Shown: positions 42,611 through 49,478 of the stretch, piece by piece
How positions within the stretch are numbered: position 1 is the stretch's first letter
Layout: each line of letters starts with the position of its first letter
Source: Chryseobacterium sp.
GTDB taxonomy: Bacteria; Bacteroidota; Bacteroidia; Flavobacteriales; Weeksellaceae
Direction: 5' to 3'
NCBI GenBank assembly: GCA_031286615.1
Contig: JAITUA010000016.1
Span: 62,001 to 126,000 of the forward strand
Length of the DNA stretch: 64,000 nucleotides
The notes under the pieces: model-generated
What the model was told of the DNA's origin: nothing
Databases searched by the model: none
What the model saw: only the letters and a program-made list of their open reading frames with translations
Translations under genes and position numbers: made by a program

Positions 42611-42652
42611 TGTAACAATTTTTGTTACATTGAATAAATTGTAGTAACTTTG
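42611..42652 (+). promoter_or_regulatory. Promoter with perfect palindrome upstream of the DsbA-like gene
   Basis: TGTAACAATTTTTGTTACA (42611-42629) is a perfect inverted repeat with a 3-nt centre. It contains the -33 box TTTG (42621-42624); after a 20-bp spacer comes the -7 element TAACTTTG (42645-42652). The overlap implies repression. The leader to the DsbA-like gene is about 185 nt. Confidence 0.65.
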
Positions 42653-42845
42653 TACTATTAATTGAAACTTGTTTAAATTTTATTTTTGAAACATTAAGAT
42701 TGTATTAAATTGTTGAGAATATTAAGATAAGCTTCGCTTTAAGCTTAAAAATCAGAATGATTCATCTTAACTATGCTTTATTTCTTAAATCAATTCTTAA
42801 TGGTTTTTCTAAGTTTAAACAGTTTCCTGATTTAAATTAAATACA

Positions 42846-43547
42846 ATGAAAATAGAAATCTGGTCGGACGTGATGTGTCCATTTTGCTATATCGGAAAAA
42901 ATAATTTTGAACAGGCTTTAAGCAAGCTTCCTTTCAAAGATGAAGTAGAAGTGGAGTGGAAAAGTTTTCAGCTGGACCCAACTTTAGATCCCAATAAAAC
43001 TCAGGATACCATTCAGTATTTTAGAGAAAAGAAAGGAGTTCCTGAAGCTCAGGCTACCCAAATGCTTGGGCAGGTAACTCAAATGGGAAAAGGGGCTGGA
43101 ATTGATTTTGATTTTGGAAAAACTCTGATTACGAATACTTTCAGTGCCCATAAATTACTTCATTTGGCTAAAAAGCACAATAAATCCAATGAAATGGAAG
43201 AGGCGTTATTTATCGCTCACTTTATTGACGGGAAAAATGTTGGAGATACAGAAGTTTTGGCATCTATTGCTGAAAGCTTAGGGATTGATAAAGAAGAAGC
43301 AATACAAGCAGTTACTACAGATCAGCTGGATTATGAAGTTAACCAGGATATTCTTGAAGCGAGAAATAATGGTGTTTCCGGAGTTCCATTCTTTGTTCTG
43401 AACGGTAAATATGCTGTTTCAGGAGCACAGCCTGTAGAAACGTTTGAAAATGCACTTCAGCAGACTTATAAAGAAACTGTAAGTCCGTTTAAGGATCTTT
43501 CCGGTGAAGCCGGAGCTTCCTGCGATGCTGACGGATGCAGTATTTAA
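42846..43547 (+). CDS. DsbA-family (FrnE-like) oxidoreductase
   Basis: A 233-residue thioredoxin-fold protein with a CPFC motif (SDVMCPFCYIGK, C11 and C14) and a helical insertion, matching the FrnE/polyketide-synthesis thiol isomerase family. The C-terminus has an extra pair of cysteines (GEAGASCDADGCSI) as in Deinococcus FrnE. No signal peptide, so cytoplasmic, probably a redox-stress chaperone or isomerase. It has its own promoter and terminator; such genes are often under HxlR control. Confidence 0.9.
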   Translation: MKIEIWSDVMCPFCYIGKNNFEQALSKLPFKDEVEVEWKSFQLDPTLDPNKTQDTIQYFREKKGVPEAQATQMLGQVTQMGKGAGIDFDFGKTLITNTFSAHKLLHLAKKHNKSNEMEEALFIAHFIDGKNVGDTEVLASIAESLGIDKEEAIQAVTTDQLDYEVNQDILEARNNGVSGVPFFVLNGKYAVSGAQPVETFENALQQTYKETVSPFKDLSGEAGASCDADGCSI

Positions 43548-43553
43548 GATACT

Positions 43554-43588
43554 AAAACCCCAAAACAATTGATTTGTTTTGGGGTTTT
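43554..43588 (+). terminator. Rho-independent terminator
   Basis: AAAACCCCAAAACAA (43554-43568) and TTGTTTTGGGGTTTT (43574-43588) form a long stem a few bases after the DsbA-like stop codon. Confidence 0.92.
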
Positions 43589-43615
43589 AATTTAATATAT
43601 TAGAAAAACCTGTTG

Positions 43616-43623
43616 TATCTTTG
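43616..43623 (+). promoter_or_regulatory. -7 element of the nucleosidase gene
   Basis: TATCTTTG matches TAnnTTTG. It would start transcription near 43627, after the upstream ATG at 43626, so translation probably begins at ATG 43662. The -33 box is weak. Confidence 0.5.
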
Positions 43624-43661
43624 TAATGCAGTACCAACAGCTGTATAAATCTAATTTCTCA

Positions 43662-44243
43662 ATGATAAAAATTAACAACGAAACTCACTATTCAATTGAC
43701 GATACCCTTTTTGTTTTTGCATTAGATTCCGAAGCGGGAACTGTATTTGATGATAAAAATAAATTAATTACAGGCATCGGAAAGGTAAATGCAGCGATAG
43801 AATTAACCAAAGAAATTCAAGCAAGAAAACCGAAACTGATTGTGAACCTGGGATCTGCAGGAAGTAAAGGATTTCACAAAGGAGAAGTAGTATGCTGTAC
43901 AAAGTTCATCCAGAGAGACATGGATGTAAGAGGGCTTGGATTTAAACTCTATGAAACACCATTATCCGGAGTACCTCCGGTATTGGAATACGGCCTTAAA
44001 ATGGATGTTTTGAAAGAAGGAATCTGCGGTAGCGGTGACAGTTTTGAAATGAATCACTCTGAGACAGATTACAATATTGTTGACATGGAAGCTTATCCTC
44101 TGGCATTGATTGCTCAACAGGAAAATATTCCGTTTCTATGCCTGAAATATATTTCTGACGATGCAGGAAGTGACGCAGCAGACGATTGGAGCGTACAGGT
44201 ACATCTGGCCTCCGAAGCCTTTAAAAAAATTCTTTTCTCTTAA
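43662..44243 (+). CDS. MTA/SAH nucleosidase-like phosphorylase-family protein
   Basis: A 193-residue member of the purine nucleoside phosphorylase/nucleosidase superfamily. FALDSEAG and ITGIGKVNAAI near the start, VNLGSAGSKG for ribose/phosphate binding, and IVDMEAYPLALIAQ with the catalytic-site Met-Glu are present; ISDDAG carries the base-contacting Asp. It probably hydrolyses 5'-methylthioadenosine/S-adenosylhomocysteine or a related nucleoside. The frame is open to 43626, but the promoter favours ATG 43662. Confidence 0.85.
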   Translation: MIKINNETHYSIDDTLFVFALDSEAGTVFDDKNKLITGIGKVNAAIELTKEIQARKPKLIVNLGSAGSKGFHKGEVVCCTKFIQRDMDVRGLGFKLYETPLSGVPPVLEYGLKMDVLKEGICGSGDSFEMNHSETDYNIVDMEAYPLALIAQQENIPFLCLKYISDDAGSDAADDWSVQVHLASEAFKKILFS

Positions 44244-44260
44244 TATTTAATCTTATCATC

Positions 44261-44782
44261 ATGAGTTCAATTATTATTAATAAAGCTTCTTCAGAAGACA
44301 TTGAAACTGTTCAGAGTTTAGGTATACAAACCTTCACTGAAACCTTTGCAGAAGATAATACTGAAGAGGCTATGAAAAAGTATCTGGAAGAAAGCTTTAA
44401 TACTGAAAAGATAAAATCAGAACTGAATAACCCTGACTCATTTTTCTATATTGCCTGGGAAGAAGACAATCCTGTAGGTTACCTGAAAGTCAATTCAGGA
44501 AAAGCACAGACAGAACTTCAGGACGAAACCAGCCTGGAAATTGAAAGAATCTATGTAAAGAAAAGCCATCACGGTAAAAAGGTAGGTCAGCTTCTTTATA
44601 ATCAGGCTTTGGAAACAGCAAGACATCTGAATAAATCATACTTGTGGCTTGGAGTCTGGGAGGAAAACCTAAGAGCACTCAATTTTTACAGAAAAAACGG
44701 ATTTGTTGAATTTGACAAACATATTTTCAGACTGGGAGAAGAAGAGCAGACAGATCTGATGATGAAGAAAATACTGGATTAG
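44261..44782 (+). CDS. GNAT-family N-acetyltransferase
   Basis: A 173-residue GNAT protein: IERIYVKKSHHGKKVGQLLYNQALETAR contains the acetyl-CoA loop (Q/R-x-x-G-x-G/A variant KKVGQLL), followed by LWLGVWEENLRALNFYRKNGF, the typical last strands. The sequence resembles RimI/YjbC-type small-molecule acetyltransferases. Substrate unknown. It follows the nucleosidase gene after 17 bp and is probably co-transcribed. Confidence 0.88.
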   Translation: MSSIIINKASSEDIETVQSLGIQTFTETFAEDNTEEAMKKYLEESFNTEKIKSELNNPDSFFYIAWEEDNPVGYLKVNSGKAQTELQDETSLEIERIYVKKSHHGKKVGQLLYNQALETARHLNKSYLWLGVWEENLRALNFYRKNGFVEFDKHIFRLGEEEQTDLMMKKILD

Positions 44783-44839
44783 AAGGACTTTTGTTCCGTA
44801 AATAGTATAGATTTTCATTGATAATTATAGCATTCCCAA

Positions 44840-45415
44840 ATGAACAACTCAGGATTTATAAAAGAAATCAATCAATATTACCCGATATCTGATGAAACGG
44901 TGAAGGCTTTACTCGATATATGTACTGAAAAACATTACCATAAAAATGATTTACTCCTGGAATCCGGGTCAATGGCGAGATATTATTACTTTATCAAATC
45001 CGGGCTGATAGGATATTACACGGTAGATGAACAGGGAAATAATATCTATAAAATTTTCTTTGAAGAAAACAGTTTCGCTGCTTCCACAGCCGCTATTATT
45101 AAAAATGAACCCAGTGATTTCACAATTATTGCACTGGAAGACTGCACAGTTATACAATATCCTGCAAAAGCCTACCGGGAACTGCTTGAAAAGTATCATG
45201 ATCTGGCACTTTTTCATATGTATTATCTGGAGAAAAACTGGGTGGTAAAAAAAGAACCTCTGGAAGTCTCGTTAAAGTACGAAACAGCAAAAAAGCGGTA
45301 TTTACAACTGATTGAAAATAAGTCTCTTTACAACAGATTAAAACAGCATCATATTGCTTCTTATCTGGGAATTACGCCTACACAACTTAGCAGGATAAAG
45401 AAGGAGCTCAGCTGA
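44840..45415 (+). CDS. Crp/Fnr-family transcriptional regulator
   Basis: A 191-residue regulator with an N-terminal cNMP-like barrel (NDLLLESGSMARYYYFIKSGLIGYYTVDEQG) and a C-terminal HTH with GITPTQLSRIKKEL. It resembles the gene at 33-629 more than the paralogue A-C group. The Glu of the E..SR recognition pattern is replaced by Thr/Gln, so its DNA target may differ. A terminator follows. Confidence 0.86.
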   Translation: MNNSGFIKEINQYYPISDETVKALLDICTEKHYHKNDLLLESGSMARYYYFIKSGLIGYYTVDEQGNNIYKIFFEENSFAASTAAIIKNEPSDFTIIALEDCTVIQYPAKAYRELLEKYHDLALFHMYYLEKNWVVKKEPLEVSLKYETAKKRYLQLIENKSLYNRLKQHHIASYLGITPTQLSRIKKELS

Positions 45416-45444
45416 TATTGTAAGTCTGAGTGAAATAAAGTAAT

Positions 45445-45472
45445 AAAAGCTTCAACATATGTTGAGGCTTTT
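45445..45472 (+). terminator. Rho-independent terminator
   Basis: AAAAGCTTCAACAT (45445-45458) and ATGTTGAGGCTTTT (45459-45472) pair with one wobble and are followed by TTTTTC. Confidence 0.88.
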
Positions 45473-45573
45473 TTTCTTTTTCTGCTGCAATTTTGCTCTG
45501 TCAAAAGATCATTGGTACATTATATGTTTTATAATTAAAGCCTGTGATTATTCATTAATTAAACATTTTCAAC

Positions 45574-46386
45574 ATGAAGAAGCTTATCAACATTGTCTTT
45601 GTTCTGACTGCATTTGTACAGTTATCAGCACAAAAAATTATTCATCAGGAAGTATTCAGTCCCAAAATGAATAAAAAAATAAAAACGGTCATCATTACCC
45701 CAAATATTCAGCCTAATACAACGTATCCAACGGTTTATATCCTTCATGGTTTCAGTGGTAATCCGGACAGAATTATTAAGCAGGACATTCCTGACCTGGT
45801 TCAGAAAGCTCAGGAATACAAAACAATTTATGTACTTCCGGATGGAAATTACAGTTCATGGTATGTAGATAGTCCCATTCTTAAAGATTCACAATATCAG
45901 ACTTTTATTGGAAAAGAACTGGTAGAATTTATTGATAAAAATTATCCGGTAAAAGCTGAGAAAAAATCCCGTGGTATTTTGGGATGGAGTATGGGCGGCT
46001 ATGGCGCAACCAATATCGGAGTTACTTACAACAAAACATTCGGTATTGTGGGAAGCTCATGTGGTGCACTGGATTTCAATTCGTTCGGGGAAGGGTATCA
46101 GAAATATATGGTGAATAAAGTTCTGGGACCATTAGAAACGATCAATCCCAGTTTCCTTACCGACAGTAAAGTGAAATTAATGTCCGGAGCAGGGCAGCAA
46201 TATATTTTTGATTGTGGTACGGAAGATACCCAAATGATCAATATGAACAGAAATTTCCATAAAAAACTGACAGAAATGAAAATTCAGCATCTCTATACGG
46301 AATCTTTGGGCGGGCATGTTCCTGAATACTGGAGCAGATCATTATCTGAACAATTGACTCTTTTTAACAGGTTCTTTAAACAATAA
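45574..46386 (+). CDS. Secreted alpha/beta-hydrolase (esterase D/tributyrin esterase family)
   Basis: A 270-residue protein with a signal peptide (1-19, ending VQLSA|Q). The hydrolase fold shows YPTVYILHGFSGNPDR (oxyanion region) and the nucleophile elbow GWSMGGYGA with the catalytic Ser; the C-terminal His is in SLGGHVPEYW. The family includes esterase D-like enzymes and feruloyl/acetyl esterases. Periplasmic or secreted; substrate unknown. It has no close co-directional neighbour. Confidence 0.88.
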   Translation: MKKLINIVFVLTAFVQLSAQKIIHQEVFSPKMNKKIKTVIITPNIQPNTTYPTVYILHGFSGNPDRIIKQDIPDLVQKAQEYKTIYVLPDGNYSSWYVDSPILKDSQYQTFIGKELVEFIDKNYPVKAEKKSRGILGWSMGGYGATNIGVTYNKTFGIVGSSCGALDFNSFGEGYQKYMVNKVLGPLETINPSFLTDSKVKLMSGAGQQYIFDCGTEDTQMINMNRNFHKKLTEMKIQHLYTESLGGHVPEYWSRSLSEQLTLFNRFFKQ

Positions 46387-46436
46387 ACCTGTTTTTAAGT
46401 TTCGGCTAAAGCCAATCCATCATAAACAATAAAAAT

Positions 46437-46553
46437 AAACGAGCTAAAGCCCGCTTCTATTGATATAAAAAAACCGTCAGAATGATAATATCATATTAAA
46501 AAAAATACAACGAAGACTTTAAATATTCAATAGGAACGGGCTTTAGCCCGTTT
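46437..46553. repeat. Inverted repeat with GGGCTTTAGCCCG core
   Basis: The left arm (46437-46466) starts AAACGAGCTAAAGCCCG and the right arm (46523-46553) ends CGGGCTTTAGCCCGTTT; the arms match over about 27 of 30 positions. A fragment GGCTAAAGCC also lies at 46404-46413. I recognise the core as an intergenic repeat widespread in Chryseobacterium-like genomes, from memory only. Confidence 0.65.
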
Positions 46554-46563
46554 AATAAAATAA

Positions 46564-46596
46564 AAATCCTTTTTAAGCAGTGCTTAAAAAGGATTT
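46564..46596. terminator. Perfect 16-bp inverted repeat, probable bidirectional terminator
   Basis: AAATCCTTTTTAAGCA (46564-46579), one base, then the exact complement TGCTTAAAAAGGATTT (46581-46596). It lies 41 bp beyond the stop codon of the oxygenase gene and after the converging esterase gene. Confidence 0.75.
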
Positions 46597-46637
46597 GCGA
46601 TTGATTGAATGTTCAAAAATGCTAACTAAGCATTATA

Positions 46638-47735
46638 TTAAAAATGTTTAAAGTTTTTACCCAGATGTTCCTCTATCACAAAGAACGGATCCTCTGTAAG
46701 TGTATGCGCTCTCATATCAATAAGGCTCACTTTGCTCATCATACGAAGCATAATTCTTCTCTCACACGGCTCCTCTACACCGTCAATATTTCTTACCCCA
46801 GCACGGAAAGCCGATCTTCCATGAGCACATAAGTGATTATTAACCAAAATAACATCTCCTGCCTGAGGGGTAAATCCGGAATAGATCAAATGTCTGGCCT
46901 CTTCCCAAAACTCATGCAGAGAATTCTGCGCGACATCTGATTGTCTGATACTGGAATTGAACAACTGTTCAGCAGCATCAAATCTCATAAACGGAAGGCT
47001 GTAATTGCCATATAAAACAGAATCCAGTGCTTCTTCTTCAGAGGTTTCCGTTTCCAGGTTGGCATCCTTTGGAATTTTATAAATACGATCAAAAAGAGGT
47101 CTGTAATTTTCTCCGATAGATTCATGAGAACGGATGGAATAAAGAGTGGAAGGAACCTGTTCTTCATTTCTCACATACATAAAGCTTAGAAAATCTGCCT
47201 GATGTTTCAGAAATGCATCTTCTGTATGTACATATAAATCTGTTGAAGATCCTGATCCTGTCTGCGTTTCTTTCATTCTTTCATCAGGTATTATGGCATG
47301 GATCAATCCGCCACCTTTACGCTGTGAATAATATTGTACAGGCTTTGATGGAAGTGCTCCATGAATCAGGGCACATGCAAAACCGTACAAATTAAATTTT
47401 GAATAATCCGCCGCCTGCCAATTGGGTGGAGTAGAGCCTATATCCTCCTGATCTATATCCATTAATCCTGTAAAGATCAATGCTCCATACTGATTTTTTG
47501 AAAAGTCATTCGCAAAATCAGCCGCTATATTTAAAATTCTCTCTGGTAAGAAATAGGACGCCAACTGATGTACATGCTTTATAAAATCACGGTTTTCATA
47601 AGTGTCATACTTTTTCTGCAGATGCACAGCGGCATCTTTTATCATTCTTCTCTCCTCTGAGGTGACTTCTATGACCGTAGGAAGCAGTTTTACCGCCGTT
47701 AAACAGTCTTTATCTAAAATTTCTGTAGAATTCAT
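46638..47735 (-). CDS. Fe(II)/2-oxoglutarate oxygenase, probable lysine hydroxylase of siderophore synthesis
   Basis: A 365-residue clavaminate-synthase-like oxygenase. The iron ligands are H170 and E172 in YVHTEDAF (the HxE variant of VioC/CAS-type enzymes) and H305 in NNHLCAHGRSAF; 2-oxoglutarate is bound by an Arg in RRIMLRM. HTEDAF...ADFLSFMYVRN is the signature of free amino-acid hydroxylases such as VioC and the KDO lysine hydroxylases, one of which comes from Flavobacterium. It shares a divergent promoter with the siderophore operon, so it probably hydroxylates lysine before decarboxylation. Regiospecificity (C4 expected) is inference. Confidence 0.85.
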   Translation of the reverse strand: MNSTEILDKDCLTAVKLLPTVIEVTSEERRMIKDAAVHLQKKYDTYENRDFIKHVHQLASYFLPERILNIAADFANDFSKNQYGALIFTGLMDIDQEDIGSTPPNWQAADYSKFNLYGFACALIHGALPSKPVQYYSQRKGGGLIHAIIPDERMKETQTGSGSSTDLYVHTEDAFLKHQADFLSFMYVRNEEQVPSTLYSIRSHESIGENYRPLFDRIYKIPKDANLETETSEEEALDSVLYGNYSLPFMRFDAAEQLFNSSIRQSDVAQNSLHEFWEEARHLIYSGFTPQAGDVILVNNHLCAHGRSAFRAGVRNIDGVEEPCERRIMLRMMSKVSLIDMRAHTLTEDPFFVIEEHLGKNFKHF

Positions 47736-47744
47736 TAAAAAAAA

Positions 47745-47837
47745 TTTGGTGTTAACTAATAATTTTTATCTTTGTTTTTAATTATTCTAAATAACAATAG
47801 CCGAGTCAAATTTAGTAATAATTACGTAATCACCAAA
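47745..47837. promoter_or_regulatory. Divergent siderophore promoters sharing one palindrome
   Basis: Rightward promoter: -33 TTTG (47745-47748), 18-bp spacer, -7 TATCTTTG (47767-47774). Leftward promoter: -33 TTTG (47837-47834), 19-bp spacer, -7 TAAATTTG (47814-47807). Between the two -7 elements lies an imperfect palindrome (47772-47797; arms TTGTTTTTAAT / ATTCTAAATAACAA), overlapping both predicted start sites. This is an ideal place for an iron-responsive repressor such as Fur. Confidence 0.72.
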
Positions 47838-47951
47838 TAAAATATAATAAAAAATGTAAAAATTAAAAACCTGACTATCAGATATATATAATCGTATATC
47901 TAAAAAACCACAACAACTCACAGATTTAAAAAATCACATTACAAAACTTTT

Positions 47952-49478
47952 ATGAACAACAATTTAATATCCCTAGAAGAGCTCGCAAGCACAACTTCAC
48001 CTCACATTTCGGGGAATTTTGGGAATATTTTTCATCCTGACAATTACGATCACTATCGTAATGCAGTCAACAGCACTTTAGACCTTGTACAGGAATTCCT
48101 TTACAGAAACGATAAACCTTTCAGCGGTATAGAAGCAAGAGAAATGAAAGGAATGGTACAGCAGATTGATCTTAATCATAAACTTTCCAATTATAATGAA
48201 CTTCTTACTGAAGTAGATGATATCTACGTAAAACATGCAACGGCATTTCACCTTCCTCAATATGTAGCACACCTTAACTGCCCGGTTGTAATTCCGGCAT
48301 TGGCAGGAGAAATCCTTGTAAGTGCTATCAATTCTTCTCAGGATACTTATGATCAGAGTGCCGGAGGAACTTTCATGGAAAGAAAACTGATCGACTGGAC
48401 TGCTGATCAGATCGGATATAATACCAATGAAAGCGATGGCGTTTTCACAGCAGGAGGCTCACAGAGCAACTTAATGGGATTGGTCATGATGCGTGACTGT
48501 TTTTCTCAGAAAAGATATAATCATAATATTAAAATGGATGGTCTGCCGGCAGAGGCAAGCCGTTTCAGAATATTTGTTTCAGATAAATCTCACTTCAGTA
48601 ACCTGAAAAATGCTTCTATAATGGGGCTGGGAGAGAAAAGTATCGTTAAAGTTCCAACAGATGACCGTTTTCGTATGGACATCTCTCTTTTGAAGAAATA
48701 CATTAAAAGAGAAGAGCAGTTAGGAAATATTCCTATTGGTATTGTAGCCACTGCAGGAACTACAGATTTTGGAAACATTGATCCACTGGAAGATATCGCT
48801 AATATTTCAGAGCATTATAATATCTGGATGCACGTAGATGCAGCTTATGGCTGTGCTTTACTGTTAAGTGATAAATACCGTGATCTGATTAATGGCATTG
48901 AAAGAGCAGATTCAGTTACAATTGATTATCATAAATCATTCTTCCAGCCTATCAGCAGCAGTGCATTTATTGTTAAAAATAAAAAAGAACTGCTGATCCT
49001 TAAACACCATGCCGATTACCTGAATCCTAAAGAGATGGATGAAGAAGAAATTCCAGCACAGATCAATAAATCCATTACCCAGAGTACCCGTAGATTTGAT
49101 GCTTTAAAGCTATGGTTTACACTGAGAATGATGGGTAGAGAACAGCTTGCAGAATACACGGATACCGTGATAGATCTTACCAAAGATGCAGCAGCAATGA
49201 TTACTGAAGATTCAGATTTTGAACTGCTTTCAGATTCAGACTTAAGTGTTCTTGTTTTCAGATATGTAAGACCGGATATCAATGATCTGAATGCCCTTAA
49301 TCAATACATTAAGATGAAACTTTTCTACAGCGGAGAAATCCTTGTAGCGAGTACAAAGGTTGACGGTAATTTCTATCTGAAATTTACCTTCCTGAACCCG
49401 ATTACGACGACAGAAGATATTCATCAGATTCTCACCACAATCAAAGCACATGGAAAAGACTTTAATACAGAAAACTAA
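47952..49478 (+). CDS. PLP-dependent group II decarboxylase (lysine/hydroxylysine to diamine)
   Basis: A 508-residue decarboxylase of the DABA/DesA-type. The PLP site is complete: VDAAYG (D296), TIDYHKSF with the Schiff-base K328, and SDKSHFS with the stacking H214. In NIS-siderophore loci this enzyme makes cadaverine or diaminopropane; with a lysine hydroxylase next door, the predicted product is hydroxycadaverine. It is the first gene of a nine-gene operon and is followed by the NIS synthetase with a 29-bp overlap. Substrate is inferred. Confidence 0.88.
   Translation: MNNNLISLEELASTTSPHISGNFGNIFHPDNYDHYRNAVNSTLDLVQEFLYRNDKPFSGIEAREMKGMVQQIDLNHKLSNYNELLTEVDDIYVKHATAFHLPQYVAHLNCPVVIPALAGEILVSAINSSQDTYDQSAGGTFMERKLIDWTADQIGYNTNESDGVFTAGGSQSNLMGLVMMRDCFSQKRYNHNIKMDGLPAEASRFRIFVSDKSHFSNLKNASIMGLGEKSIVKVPTDDRFRMDISLLKKYIKREEQLGNIPIGIVATAGTTDFGNIDPLEDIANISEHYNIWMHVDAAYGCALLLSDKYRDLINGIERADSVTIDYHKSFFQPISSSAFIVKNKKELLILKHHADYLNPKEMDEEEIPAQINKSITQSTRRFDALKLWFTLRMMGREQLAEYTDTVIDLTKDAAAMITEDSDFELLSDSDLSVLVFRYVRPDINDLNALNQYIKMKLFYSGEILVASTKVDGNFYLKFTFLNPITTTEDIHQILTTIKAHGKDFNTEN

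Noticed and set aside
42449-42637. 62-codon frame that could be called a small gene
   Set aside because: It starts at TTG inside MFS sequence and then leaves the MFS frame; it is part of a decayed transporter.
47821-47951. Possible riboswitch in the long siderophore leader
   Set aside because: The leader is AT-rich with a short ATATAT hairpin only; no conserved riboswitch core or terminator was visible.
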